Source: Paenibacillus piri
Lineage (GTDB): Bacteria; Bacillota; Bacilli; Paenibacillales; NBRC-103111
Direction of reading: 5' to 3'
Length of the DNA stretch: 64,000 nucleotides
Assembly (NCBI RefSeq): GCF_004354045.1
Contig: NZ_SMRT01000001.1
Span: 496,001-560,000, forward strand
Position numbers and translations under genes: made by a program. Of this stretch, positions 54,002 to 62,407 are shown one piece after another. The notes beneath the pieces were generated by a model. The model did no database searches. It saw only the letters and a list, made by a program, of their open reading frames with translations, and was not told the origin of the DNA. The number at the start of each line of letters is the position of its first letter. Within the stretch, counting starts at the first letter, position 1.

Positions 54002-54955
54002 ATGGATGTAATCAAAATCTCGCCCCGCGGATACTGTTACGGGGTTGTTGACGCTATGGCGCTTGCCATGCAAACCGCAAAAAACCTCAATCTGCCAAGA
54101 CCGGTATATATATTGGGAATGATTGTGCATAATTCCCATGTTACCGATTATTTTGATAAAGAAGGCATCATTACGCTCGACGGACCGAACCGGCTCGAAA
54201 TTCTCGATACGGTGGAGTCGGGAACCGTTATTTTCACAGCACACGGGGTTTCGCCTGAGGTGCGGCGCCGCGCGCGGGAAAAAGGGCTGACCGTTGTCGA
54301 CGCGACATGTCCGGATGTAACGAAAACGCATGACCTGATAAAAGAAAAAACGGCGGATGGGTACCATATTATTTATATCGGGAAAAAAGGCCACCCCGAG
54401 CCCGAAGGAGCGGTAGGCGTCGCGCCGGATAAAGTCCATTTAATCGAGCGGCTGGAGGAAGTCGAAAAGCTCGATCTGGATGGCCGCAAAATTACGATCA
54501 CGAACCAGACGACGATGAGCCAATGGGATATTAAGCATATTATGAACAGGCTGCTGGAACGGTTTCCCCACGCCGAGATTCATAACGAAATATGTCTCGC
54601 TACCCAGGTGCGGCAGGAAGCTGTCTCCGAGCAGGCCAAGGATGCCGATTTGGTGCTGGTCGTCGGCGATCCGCGAAGCAACAATTCCAACCGTCTGGCG
54701 CAGGTTTCGGAAGAAATCGCAGGCGTGAAGGCATACCGGATCGCGGACGTATCGGAGCTTCGGACGGATTGGCTGATGCCGGTCCGCCGTGTCGCCGTAA
54801 CATCGGGCGCATCCACACCGACGCCGATTACCAAAGAAGTTATTCATTACTTGGAGCAGTTTGATCCAGATAACCCGTCGACTTGGGAAATTATACGAAC
54901 GGTCAACATGAGCAAGCTGATTCCTGCCGTGAAACAAAAAGCCGGAAGTGAATAA
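54002..54955 (+). CDS. ispH: 4-hydroxy-3-methylbut-2-enyl diphosphate reductase
   Basis: 317 residues. Last step of the MEP pathway, converting HMBPP to isopentenyl and dimethylallyl diphosphate. The three iron-sulphur cysteines are Cys12 (RGYCYGV), Cys103 (ATCPDVTK) and Cys198 ([10 protein letters not shown]). Substrate-binding [10 protein letters not shown] and [10 protein letters not shown] motifs are present. GCAGGTG precedes the ATG. Also called lytB. Confidence 0.96.
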   Translation: MDVIKISPRGYCYGVVDAMALAMQTAKNLNLPRPVYILGMIVHNSHVTDYFDKEGIITLDGPNRLEILDTVESGTVIFTAHGVSPEVRRRAREKGLTVVDATCPDVTKTHDLIKEKTADGYHIIYIGKKGHPEPEGAVGVAPDKVHLIERLEEVEKLDLDGRKITITNQTTMSQWDIKHIMNRLLERFPHAEIHNEICLATQVRQEAVSEQAKDADLVLVVGDPRSNNSNRLAQVSEEIAGVKAYRIADVSELRTDWLMPVRRVAVTSGASTPTPITKEVIHYLEQFDPDNPSTWEIIRTVNMSKLIPAVKQKAGSE

Positions 54956-54979
54956 TGAACCTTGGATAGGGGAATAAAG

Positions 54980-55519
54980 ATGCATCAAAGACAAGGGGCC
55001 AAAAGCAGTCAACCGTTCCGTTTCCAGTCCGTCAAACGTTGGTTTAAATATAAATATTTGCTGCTCACCCGGGCCAAGGGCGGCCCCGGCATTGTGGCCA
55101 TGGGATTTTCCATCGGCTTGTCTGTGGAAATGTTTACTCTGCCTACCGCGGGTCTCGCCTTTTTTCTCATATTCCCGCTTGTTTATTTGTTTAGAGGCAG
55201 TATGGCTGCGGCGCTAATCGGCTTTGTTTTCGGAAAAGTCATATACTTGCCGTTGACTTACATTCATATCAAGGTGGGCGGGATGGTGCTGCCGAGAGGC
55301 ACGGGCCGCCATTTGCTCGCTTTTCTGCCCGATTGGATGGATATGTTTATCAAGTCGAACCTGAAGCTGTTTGTCGGCGGCGTCATCGATGGATTGCTGC
55401 TCGGTCTGCTGTTCTATTTTCCGATCCGCTGGGCACTGGAATATTATCATACGCAGCGCAAAGAAAAACGGAAGAAAAGAAAAGCACAAATGGTTGTCAA
55501 CACGGAACCGACTCCTTGA
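54980..55519 (+). CDS. DUF2062 membrane protein
   Basis: 179 residues from the ATG at 54980 (AGGGGA 6 bases upstream), 24 bases after ispH and probably cotranscribed. Three or four membrane helices. The opening KYKYLLLTRAKGGPGIVAMGFSIGLSVEMF matches DUF2062, small membrane proteins of unknown function. The C-terminus is very basic (KEKRKKRK). The stop codon lies inside the terminator hairpin. Confidence 0.78.
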   Translation: MHQRQGAKSSQPFRFQSVKRWFKYKYLLLTRAKGGPGIVAMGFSIGLSVEMFTLPTAGLAFFLIFPLVYLFRGSMAAALIGFVFGKVIYLPLTYIHIKVGGMVLPRGTGRHLLAFLPDWMDMFIKSNLKLFVGGVIDGLLLGLLFYFPIRWALEYYHTQRKEKRKKRKAQMVVNTEPTP

Positions 55520-55529
55520 GTCGGTTTTT
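55505..55529 (+). terminator. Terminator of ispH-DUF2062
   Basis: AACCGACTC-CTT-GAGTCGGTT with TTTTT; 9 bp perfect stem that contains the stop codon. Confidence 0.9.
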
Positions 55530-55580
55530 GTCTTTGTATGTGGATTTGCCGCGGCGGGCATCGATTTGAAATTTTTATTA

Positions 55581-55610
55581 TTGACGGGAGAAGGAAAGAT
55601 GGTGTATATT
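55581..55610 (+). promoter_or_regulatory. Sigma-A promoter of the aroF-type gene
   Basis: TTGACG (55581-55586), 18-base spacer, TATATT (55605-55610). It leaves a leader of about 95 bases that contains four AAGCGT repeats. Confidence 0.6.
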
Positions 55611-55633
55611 TGCTTTAGCGATTAAAAGCTTAA

Positions 55634-55663
55634 AAGCGTATAAGCGTCGAAGCGTTTAAGCGT
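55634..55663 (+). repeat. Four 8 bp-period AAGCGT repeats in the aroF leader
   Basis: AAGCGT at 55634, 55642, 55650 and 55658, exactly 8 bases apart, each followed by two variable bases. They lie between the promoter and the start codon. Confidence 0.7.
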
Positions 55664-55710
55664 ATTGGAGGAATAAGTCCAAATACTTATCAGACCGGGA
55701 GAGTGCCATT

Positions 55711-56751
55711 ATGATCGTTATCATATCTAATAAAGTATCCGAGGACCGAATTAATGAAATTGTTGCCATAATCGAGAAGCATCAGGTGCAGGCTCACGTA
55801 TCCAAAGGCGTAGACCGTACGGTTATCGGAATTATCGGGCAGGCCGACCCCAAGCTCGGCGAGCAGCTTCGTCAATTGTCCGGCGTTGAGCAGGTAGTCA
55901 AAATTTCGAAGTCCTACAAGCTCGCAAGCAGAGATTTCCATCCGGACAATACCGTTATCAAAATCAAGGATGTTGAAATCGGCGGCGAGCAGCTTGTCAT
56001 TATGGGAGGACCCTGCGCAGTCGAGTCGCCAGAGCAGATCGACGAAATCGCGCGCCTGGTCAAGGCAGCCGGCGCTCAAGTGCTGCGCGGCGGCGCATTC
56101 AAGCCAAGAACGGGACCGTACAGCTTCCAGGGCGTAGGCGTGGAAGGATTGGTCATGATGGCCGAGGCCGGCAAAAAGCACGGTCTGCTGACAATTACCG
56201 AGGTCATGACGCCCGAATACGTGGATGTATGCGCCGAATACGCGGATATTTTGCAGGTCGGCACACGCAATATGCAAAACTTCGATCTGCTGCGCAAATT
56301 AGGGACGATCCAGACGCCGGTGCTGCTGAAGCGCGGTTTCAGCTCCACCTATGACGAGTTCCTGAATGCGGCCGAATATATTTTGGCCGGAGGCAATCCG
56401 AACGTTATGCTCTGCGAGCGCGGAATCCGAACATTCGAATCTTACACGAGAAATACATTGGATCTTGCCGCAATTCCCGCATTGCAAACATTGAGCCATC
56501 TGCCGGTCATCTCCGATCCGAGCCACGGCACAGGACGCCGCGAGCTGGTAGAGCCGATGAGCAAAGCGTCGGTCGCCGCAGGCGCGAATGGGCTCATCGT
56601 CGAGATGCATACCGACCCTGATAACTCGATGACCGGCGACGGCGTGCAGTCGTTGTTCCCTGAACAATTCGCCCAATTGATGGTTGACCTGGAAAAGCTT
56701 GCGCCGTTGTGCGGCAAACGTTTTGATACGAAGAAGGAAGTGTTTGCCTAG
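55711..56751 (+). CDS. aroF: 3-deoxy-7-phosphoheptulonate (DAHP) synthase
   Basis: 346 residues. An N-terminal ferredoxin-like regulatory domain (about 1-65) is followed by the type I-beta DAHP synthase barrel: GGPCAVES near 95, LRGGAFKPRTGPYSFQGVG near 130 (phosphoenolpyruvate binding), LLKRGFSSTYDEFLNAAEYI near 210 and ISDPSHGTGRRELV near 270 with a metal-binding His. It starts the shikimate pathway from PEP and erythrose 4-phosphate. The N-terminal domain type is associated with allosteric control by aromatic amino acids. Stands alone, with its own promoter and repeat-containing leader. Confidence 0.95.
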   Translation: MIVIISNKVSEDRINEIVAIIEKHQVQAHVSKGVDRTVIGIIGQADPKLGEQLRQLSGVEQVVKISKSYKLASRDFHPDNTVIKIKDVEIGGEQLVIMGGPCAVESPEQIDEIARLVKAAGAQVLRGGAFKPRTGPYSFQGVGVEGLVMMAEAGKKHGLLTITEVMTPEYVDVCAEYADILQVGTRNMQNFDLLRKLGTIQTPVLLKRGFSSTYDEFLNAAEYILAGGNPNVMLCERGIRTFESYTRNTLDLAAIPALQTLSHLPVISDPSHGTGRRELVEPMSKASVAAGANGLIVEMHTDPDNSMTGDGVQSLFPEQFAQLMVDLEKLAPLCGKRFDTKKEVFA

Positions 56752-56779
56752 CAGGCTGCAAAGTAAATAATGCCCCAAA

Positions 56780-56823
56780 TGAACTTGGTACCCCGAATTA
56801 TTGGGAGCCAAGTTTTCTTTTTG
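56780..56823 (+). terminator. Terminator of aroF
   Basis: AACTTGG..CC / GG..CCAAGTT hairpin followed by TTCTTTTTG. Confidence 0.75.
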
Positions 56824-56852
56824 TCGAATCTGTGAACGGAATCTCAAATATG

Positions 56853-56927
56853 TGTGAGCATACCTTACACAGGCGTAAAAAATACCTTACATAAGTATTG
56901 ACGATTGTTGTTGAAAAGTTTTATAAT
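56853..56927 (+). promoter_or_regulatory. glnA promoter with GlnR/TnrA boxes
   Basis: TGTGA-GCATACC-TTACA (56853-56869) fits TGTNA-N7-TNACA exactly. A degenerate second site (CGTAA-N8-TTACA, ending 56891) repeats ATACCTTACA 22 bp downstream, two helical turns. The promoter follows: TTGACG (56898-56903), 18-base spacer, TATAAT (56922-56927). The sites are centred about 73 and 51 bases before the predicted start. Confidence 0.78.
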
Positions 56928-57007
56928 ATGACCATGATCAACAAAAACTTGAACAATGTACGAACAATTAAGGGTTAATGTTCGGAATTTAGGAGGTTAG
57001 TGAGTCA

Positions 57008-58432
57008 ATGTCAGCTCAAAACGTATTAAACACCATCAAAGAAAAAGGCATCGAGTGGGTAGACTTTCGCTTCGTAGATCTTTCCGGTAGAGCTCACCAC
57101 ATTTCTTTACCAGCTTCCGAGGTTGAGGAAGAAACATTTGTGAACGGAGTAGCTTTCGACGGTTCTTCCATCACCGGTTTTAAAGGCATTGAAGAGTCCG
57201 ATATGGTTATGCTTCCTGACACGGAATCTGTATACGTAGATCCGTTTACCGCACATCCGACTTTGATCGTTATGTGTAATATTTATACGCCGGACGGCGA
57301 GCGTTATGATCGCGACCCGCGCGGTATCGCTCAAAAAGCGGAAGAATATCTTCAATCCGCTGGCGTTGGCACGACTGCATTTTTTGCTCCTGAATCCGAA
57401 TTTTTCATTTTTGATGAAGTTCGTTTCGAAAGCGGACAAAATAAATCGTCCTACTTTGTCGATTCCGAAGAAGCGCACTGGAATTCGAACAAACAGGAAG
57501 AGGGCGGCAACCTCGGCTTTAAAGTAGGTCATAAAGGCGGATACGTGCCGGTAGGTCCTACCGACTCCCAGCAAGACATCCGCAGCGAAATGTGTCGTTT
57601 GCTGATGGAATCCGGCCTTCGCATTGAGCGTCATCACCATGAAGTGGCAACCGCAGGTCAAGGCGAAATCAACTTCCGTTTCGACACGTTGACGAAAACA
57701 GCCGATAACCTTATGAAATACAAATATATCGTGCAAAACACAGCCAGACAATACGGTAAAGTAGCGACTTTCATGCCGAAACCGTTGTTCGGAGATAACG
57801 GCAGCGGCATGCACGTTCACCAATCGATCTTCAACGGCAGCGAGCCGCTGTTCTATGAAAAAGGCGGCTACGCGAACCTGAGTGAATTGGCTCTGAACTA
57901 CATCGGCGGTATTTTGTACCATGCGCCGGCTTTGATCGCTTTGACCAACCCGTCGACCAACTCGTTTAAACGTTTGGTTCCAGGTTACGAAGCGCCGGTT
58001 AACCTCGTATTCTCCAAAGGGAACCGTTCCGCGGCTGTTCGTATTCCGGTTGCCGCTGTTACGCCAAAAGGCTGCCGTATCGAGTTCCGTACTCCGGACT
58101 CCACAGCCAACCCATACCTGGCATTCGCAGCAATGCTAATGGCCGGTTTGGACGGAATCAAGAAGAAAATCGATCCTCGCGCATTGGGCTACGGTCCGCT
58201 GGACAAAAACATCTACGAATTGTCCGACGCGGAAAAAGGCGAAATCCGCAGCGTACCAGGCTCGTTGGATGAAGCTTTGAACGCTCTGGAGGCAGACTAT
58301 GAGTTCCTGACTGAGGGCGGCGTATTCACGAAAGAATTTATCGACAACTATATCGGCTTGAAGCGCGACGAAGCCAAGGCAGTTTCGATCCGTATTCACC
58401 CGCACGAGTACTCCTTGTACTTCGACCTGTAA
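57008..58432 (+). CDS. glnA: Glutamine synthetase, type I (beta-like length)
   Basis: 474 residues after AGGAGG. Makes glutamine from glutamate, ammonia and ATP. Signature blocks: VAFDGSSITGFKGIEESDM near 50, PESEFFIFDEVRF near 125, GDNGSGMHVHQSIF near 262, NPSTNSFKRLVPGYEAPVNL near 320. It carries the insert AHWNSNKQEEGGNLGFKVGH (near 155) and a Tyr403 in DKNIYELSD, matching the GSI-beta type of enterobacteria; the B. subtilis GSI-alpha enzyme is about 30 residues shorter. No adenylyltransferase gene is seen. No glnR is adjacent, but the promoter has GlnR-type boxes. Confidence 0.96.
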   Translation: MSAQNVLNTIKEKGIEWVDFRFVDLSGRAHHISLPASEVEEETFVNGVAFDGSSITGFKGIEESDMVMLPDTESVYVDPFTAHPTLIVMCNIYTPDGERYDRDPRGIAQKAEEYLQSAGVGTTAFFAPESEFFIFDEVRFESGQNKSSYFVDSEEAHWNSNKQEEGGNLGFKVGHKGGYVPVGPTDSQQDIRSEMCRLLMESGLRIERHHHEVATAGQGEINFRFDTLTKTADNLMKYKYIVQNTARQYGKVATFMPKPLFGDNGSGMHVHQSIFNGSEPLFYEKGGYANLSELALNYIGGILYHAPALIALTNPSTNSFKRLVPGYEAPVNLVFSKGNRSAAVRIPVAAVTPKGCRIEFRTPDSTANPYLAFAAMLMAGLDGIKKKIDPRALGYGPLDKNIYELSDAEKGEIRSVPGSLDEALNALEADYEFLTEGGVFTKEFIDNYIGLKRDEAKAVSIRIHPHEYSLYFDL

Positions 58433-58472
58433 GAGCGGGTTTCAAACGAACTTATTACTATATTTTACAAGC

Positions 58473-58498
58473 AAAGCCCCGGATGCTCCGGGGCTTTT
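58473..58498. terminator. Terminator of glnA
   Basis: AAAGCCCCGG / CCGGGGCTTTT stem with an ATGCT loop; also usable by the convergent thpR gene. Confidence 0.88.
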
Positions 58499-58510
58499 GT
58501 TATTCGACGC

Positions 58511-59086
58511 TCAGCCGAGCGGAAACCGGTCCACAGCCTCGTACATCGGTGTGCGCCCGAGATGACTGCGGTATAGAATGATCTGCTCGACAGTCCAATG
58601 CATGCCGGTCGAATGTGCCGCCAGCATCTGCTCGGCGGAAGCCAGACCGGCTTTGGAAAATGCGGCGGCGCCGGCATAATTGCGGGCTACGGTAAGATGC
58701 GGGCTGTAGCTGCGATTATCGGGAGCGAAGCCTGCCGATTCCATCGCTTTCTCGGATTGTGCGTGGAGATGGCGGAGCGCATCCATATCGCCTCCGACAC
58801 CGATCCATAAAATCGATGGCGCAGACGGCTTACCGAATGTGCCGAATCGTTGCAAGCTCAAGGCAAGCGGGGAAGAAGCGGCTGCGAGCCCGCGCATGAG
58901 AGATGATATCGCAGAGACAGCTACCGTTTCCGTCTCTCCCAAAAATTTGAGCGTTATATGAAGGTCGTCGGTATGCACCCATTTTTGAAAAGGAAGCGCC
59001 GGTTGGAGCTCTTCTCGGAGCCGGCGAAGCCAGGATCGCTGCTCCTGATCGAGCGGCAGCGCCAGAAATAACCGCGGTCTTGTCAT
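58511..59086 (-). CDS. thpR: RNA 2',3'-cyclic phosphodiesterase (2H family)
   Basis: 191 residues from the ATG at 59086 (AAGAGG 8 bases upstream); the longer frame to 59152 lacks a site. Two HxTx catalytic motifs: DLHITLKFLG near 42 and SPHLTVARN near 128. LigT-type 2H phosphoesterase that opens 2',3'-cyclic phosphates on RNA ends. MTRPRLFLALPL is the typical N-terminus. Single-gene unit convergent with glnA. Confidence 0.92.
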   Translation of the reverse strand: MTRPRLFLALPLDQEQRSWLRRLREELQPALPFQKWVHTDDLHITLKFLGETETVAVSAISSLMRGLAAASSPLALSLQRFGTFGKPSAPSILWIGVGGDMDALRHLHAQSEKAMESAGFAPDNRSYSPHLTVARNYAGAAAFSKAGLASAEQMLAAHSTGMHWTVEQIILYRSHLGRTPMYEAVDRFPLG

Positions 59087-59260
59087 ACTGCAAACCTCTT
59101 TCCATATGCGATATTCGCTAAGGTATCCTATCCTATCGGAAATATGTATCAATGCTGTGAAGAATGAGCATAACTACTTGATGGATAGGGACAATCTTTG
59201 CTATCATAGCCATATCATATCAAAAGATGCGATTTGAAAACTAGGTGAAGGTGTGAACTC

Positions 59261-60349
59261 ATGACAAAACGCGCATACAATTTCAACCCGGGACCTGCGG
59301 CGCTTCCGCTTGAAGTATTGCAGCAGGCTCAGGAACAGTTTGTGGATTACAATGGGATCGGCATGTCTTTAATGGAGGTTTCCCATCGGAGCAAAGAGTA
59401 TGAAGCGGTCAACAATGAAACACAGCAGCTGCTGCTTGAGCTGTTGGGGATCAATGCCGGCTATCAGGTGTTATTCATGGGCGGAGGAGCCAGCACGCAA
59501 TTTGCTACCATCCCGATGAATTTCCTGAAGCCGGGCAGGACTGCCGGCTACATCATTACCGGCAGTTTCTCGGAGAAAGCATACGATGAAGGCCGTGTCG
59601 TCGGCGAAGCGGTCATCGCGGCTTCCAATAAAGAAGGAAAATGGAGAAGCCTTCCCAAAGCATCCGATATTATCGTAGATCCGAATGCCGCGTATGTGCA
59701 TATGACAACGAACAATACGATTGAGGGTTCGCAATTCTCATACATTCCCGAAACGGGCGGAATTCCGTTGATCGGCGATATGACCAGCGGTATTTTGAGC
59801 CGTCCGATCGATGTGAGCAAATATGCGATGATTTATGCCGGCGCGCAAAAAAATCTCGGCCCTTCCGGCGTAACCGTAGCGGTCATCCGCGACGACATGC
59901 TGCAGGAGGAGCCTAAGCATATCCCGTTCATTTTCCGGTACACGACGCACGCGAAAAATAAATCGCTGTACAATACACCTCCGGTTCATTCGATCTACAT
60001 GATGAATCTGGTGCTGAAATGGATCAAGAAGAACGGCGGCGCAGCGGCTATGGAAAGACAAAGCATCGAAAAAAGCAAGCTGATTTACGACGCGATCGAT
60101 ACAAGCGGCGGCTTTTATCAAGGCAACATCGATCCGGACAGCCGTTCCATTATGAATATGACATTCCGTTTGCCGACCGAAGAACTGGAAAAGCAGTTCG
60201 TCAAAGAATCGGAGCAGCATAATTTCGTCGGTTTGGCCGGTCATCGCAGCGTTGGCGGGATACGCGCGTCCGCTTACATTGCCGTTCCTTACGAAGCATG
60301 TCAAGCGCTGGCACAATTCATGGACGATTTCCAAAAGCGTAACGGCTAA
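59261..60349 (+). CDS. serC: Phosphoserine aminotransferase
   Basis: 362 residues. YNFNPGPAALPLEVLQQAQ start, VLFMGGGASTQFATIPMNF near 70, PLP-binding Lys197 in AGAQKNLGPSG, and GLAGHRSVGGIRASAYIAVP near the end. Converts 3-phosphohydroxypyruvate and glutamate to phosphoserine in serine synthesis (and acts on the homologous pyridoxine intermediate in some bacteria). Start after AGGTGAAGGTG. Stands alone; no serA or serB adjacent. Confidence 0.96.
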   Translation: MTKRAYNFNPGPAALPLEVLQQAQEQFVDYNGIGMSLMEVSHRSKEYEAVNNETQQLLLELLGINAGYQVLFMGGGASTQFATIPMNFLKPGRTAGYIITGSFSEKAYDEGRVVGEAVIAASNKEGKWRSLPKASDIIVDPNAAYVHMTTNNTIEGSQFSYIPETGGIPLIGDMTSGILSRPIDVSKYAMIYAGAQKNLGPSGVTVAVIRDDMLQEEPKHIPFIFRYTTHAKNKSLYNTPPVHSIYMMNLVLKWIKKNGGAAAMERQSIEKSKLIYDAIDTSGGFYQGNIDPDSRSIMNMTFRLPTEELEKQFVKESEQHNFVGLAGHRSVGGIRASAYIAVPYEACQALAQFMDDFQKRNG

Positions 60350-60361
60350 TCGACAAACCGG

Positions 60362-60399
60362 CAGCCCTGCTGAGCTTGAAGGCGGGGCTGTTTATTTTT
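60362..60399 (+). terminator. Terminator of serC
   Basis: CAGCCCTGC / GGCGGGGCTG imperfect stem followed by TTTATTTTTGG. Confidence 0.7.
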
Positions 60400-60401
60400 G
60401 G

Positions 60402-60420
60402 TTGAACAGAAAGCGCACAA
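60402..60420 (+). repeat. Dispersed repeat R2, copy F (decayed remnant)
   Basis: TTGAACAGAAAG joined directly to CGCACAA; both segments occur in copy A, separated there by the first hairpin. It follows the serC terminator. Short, so the match could be chance. Confidence 0.4.
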
Positions 60421-60465
60421 AAAAAGAGCGCCGCAAAGCTTCAGCTTTGAACGGCACTCTTTTTC
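60418..60465. terminator. Bidirectional terminator before the orphan regulator
   Basis: AAAAAGAGCGCCG / CGGCACTCTTTTT outer stem with inner CAAAGCT/AGCTTTG; serves the minus-strand regulator gene. Confidence 0.82.
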
Positions 60466-60489
60466 CTCGATTAAAGGGGATTTATACGA

Positions 60490-61203
60490 TTAGGCAAAAG
60501 ACTCTTTAATGGCGGGTTCCGTTAATTTATAACCGACGTTGCGGATGGTCACAATATATTCCGGCGTTCTGGCATTGCCTTCTATTTTATCGCGCAGGTG
60601 GCTGATGTGAACATCGACGATCCGGGTATCGCCCAGGAAGTGGTAATCCCATACCCCGTGAAGCAGCTGCTGACGGCTGAGCACTTTGCCGCGATGCTTG
60701 CACAGAAACAGCAGCAGCTCGAACTCTTTGGGCGTCAACTCGATCGGTTCGCCTCTTAGTGTAACCTCGCGCTGATCCGGTTGAATCGTAATTTGACCGA
60801 TCGTCACCGGAGCGTTCTCCGTTGCCGAAGGAAGCGTCTGGATACGGCGCAAAATAGCTTGAATCCGGGAAATCAATTCCTGCGGGCTGAACGGTTTGGT
60901 CATATAATCATCCGCTCCGTTATCGAGGCCGGCGATTTTATCGGATAAATCCTGCATCGCGGTAAGCATAATAATCGGCACCAAATTGTTCTGGCTGCGC
61001 AGCTTTCTGCAAACCTGGATGCCATCCATTTTGGGAAGCATAAGGTCGAGCACGATTACATCGGGACGGAAATGTTGAATCGCCTGGAAAACGGCTTCGC
61101 CGTCATACACACACTGCACTTCGAAGCCGACCAGCTTCAAATTGAATTCTATCAGCATGGAAATGGAAGGTTCGTCGTCAACAACAAGAATTTTCTTCTT
61201 CAT
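60490..61203 (-). CDS. Orphan OmpR/PhoP-family response regulator
   Basis: 237 residues from the ATG at 61203 (AAAGGAG upstream). Receiver domain with DDE at 9-11, phospho-acceptor Asp53 (IVLDLMLP) and Lys in DYMTKPFSP; winged helix from about 135 (ELTPKEFELLLFLCKHRGKV, HISHLRDKIEGN, TIRNVGYKL). No kinase gene is adjacent, so its partner must be elsewhere or it works alone. Similar in outline to PhoP/YycF but not assignable to either from sequence reading alone. Confidence 0.92.
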   Translation of the reverse strand: MKKKILVVDDEPSISMLIEFNLKLVGFEVQCVYDGEAVFQAIQHFRPDVIVLDLMLPKMDGIQVCRKLRSQNNLVPIIMLTAMQDLSDKIAGLDNGADDYMTKPFSPQELISRIQAILRRIQTLPSATENAPVTIGQITIQPDQREVTLRGEPIELTPKEFELLLFLCKHRGKVLSRQQLLHGVWDYHFLGDTRIVDVHISHLRDKIEGNARTPEYIVTIRNVGYKLTEPAIKESFA

Positions 61204-61349
61204 CCATCGAATCTCCTTTGCTTGAAGCACTTGTTAAGCCTATTATGGCAGAGCACTATCAACCTGATATTAATAAAAGGTAAAACGAATGTTAAATTTT
61301 AAACCGGTTTTTGTGATAAAATGAGCTACACAGAGAGGTGATGGCAAAG

Positions 61350-61814
61350 ATGGCTTTTCATATCGTTTTAGTGGAACCGGAAATTCCGGCCAATACGGGC
61401 AATATTGCAAGAACATGCGCCGCGACCGGGGCATGGCTCCATCTGGTGCGTCCGCTCGGTTTTTTGACCGATGACCGCACCTTGAAGCGCGCCGGGCTCG
61501 ATTACTGGCACGCCGTTAATATCGAGTATCACGATTCGTTTCAGGAAGTGAAGGATAAATATAAGGACGGAACGTTTTATTTCGCGACGACGAAGGCTCG
61601 GCGGCTTTACACTGATTTTACATTCCGCGACGGCGATTTTTTTGTATTCGGGAAAGAAACGAAAGGGCTGTCCCCGGAAATTATTGCGGAGCACCCGGAG
61701 CAGCTGATGCGGATGCCGATGACGGATGCGGTCCGCTCGTTGAATTTATCCAATTCCGCGGCGATCGTATTGTTCGAAGGGCTGCGACAAGCGGGTTTTC
61801 CGGGTTTAAGCTAG
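61350..61814 (+). CDS. trmL: tRNA (cytidine/uridine-34-2'-O)-methyltransferase
   Basis: 154 residues from the ATG at 61350, about 9 bases after AGAGAGGTG. SPOUT-class methyltransferase of the TrmL/CspR family: VLVEPEIPANTGNIARTCA start, FFVFGKETKGLSPEII near 105 and the C-terminal MPMTDAVRSLNLSNSAAIVL that forms the knot binding S-adenosylmethionine. It methylates the wobble nucleotide of leucine tRNAs. Single gene. Confidence 0.94.
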   Translation: MAFHIVLVEPEIPANTGNIARTCAATGAWLHLVRPLGFLTDDRTLKRAGLDYWHAVNIEYHDSFQEVKDKYKDGTFYFATTKARRLYTDFTFRDGDFFVFGKETKGLSPEIIAEHPEQLMRMPMTDAVRSLNLSNSAAIVLFEGLRQAGFPGLS

Positions 61815-62005
61815 ATTTGAGCTTTAGCGGTCCGCCGGCTTTCCAAGGCGGTTCCGCATAAATATGACAGAATAGGCCTGTCTATGGCAGGAATTTTTAT
61901 ACATTCAACGAATAGTATAGGGACAAGCAATTGGAGGGAGGTTCTCCGGATCAGCTTGGCCAGACTGTTCGTTTTTTTTGTACGAAAGCGAGGTGAATTA
62001 ATAAA

Positions 62006-62260
62006 ATGAAGCCGGCAGGCGTTGTGAGAAAGGTGGATCAATTAGGCAGAATCGTACTCCCCAAATCGCTGCGGAAGCGGTATCAAATGAATGAGGGCGA
62101 TCCCGTGGAAATATTGGTAAGCGGAGATCATATTATTTTGGAAAGATACCGGCCCCGCTGCGTGTTCTGCAGCTCGATGGAGCAGGTCAGCGAGTTTAAG
62201 GAACGACATATTTGCGTGGAGTGTCTTCAGGAAATGAGCGGAATGAAAGAAAATGCGTGA
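62006..62260 (+). CDS. AbrB-like transition-state regulator with C-terminal CxxC pairs
   Basis: 84 residues, GCGAGGTGAA upstream. Swapped-hairpin AbrB domain at 1-50 (GVVRKVDQLGRIVLPKSLRK, EILVSGDHIILERY). The C-terminal part has CVFC and CVEC (residues about 53-75), spaced like a small zinc-ribbon knuckle, which B. subtilis AbrB lacks. DNA-binding dimer or tetramer likely to regulate stationary-phase or sporulation genes. The metal site is inferred only from cysteine spacing. Confidence 0.9.
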   Translation: MKPAGVVRKVDQLGRIVLPKSLRKRYQMNEGDPVEILVSGDHIILERYRPRCVFCSSMEQVSEFKERHICVECLQEMSGMKENA

Positions 62261-62282
62261 CCGGTGCAAGCCGAGGCGCACG

Positions 62283-62326
62283 AAAAAGCATCACGTATTC
62301 CTTGTTTAAGGACGTGATGCTTTTTT
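62283..62326 (+). terminator. Terminator of the AbrB-like gene
   Basis: AAAAAGCATCACGT / ACGTGATGCTTTTTT, 14 bp stem. Confidence 0.9.
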
Positions 62327-62337
62327 GTAGTGGTGCT

Positions 62338-62374
62338 GAAAACGCCCTTGAAGGACGGCGGAGCCGTTTATTCG
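62338..62374 (+). repeat. Dispersed repeat R2, copy E (3' half)
   Basis: AAAACGCCC..AAGGACGGCGGAGCCGTTTATT resembles the second hairpin of R2. It lies 12 bases after the AbrB-like gene's terminator. Confidence 0.55.
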
Positions 62375-62407
62375 GAGGCGGTCTGAAAGAAGCTGGCGGC
62401 TTCTTGC

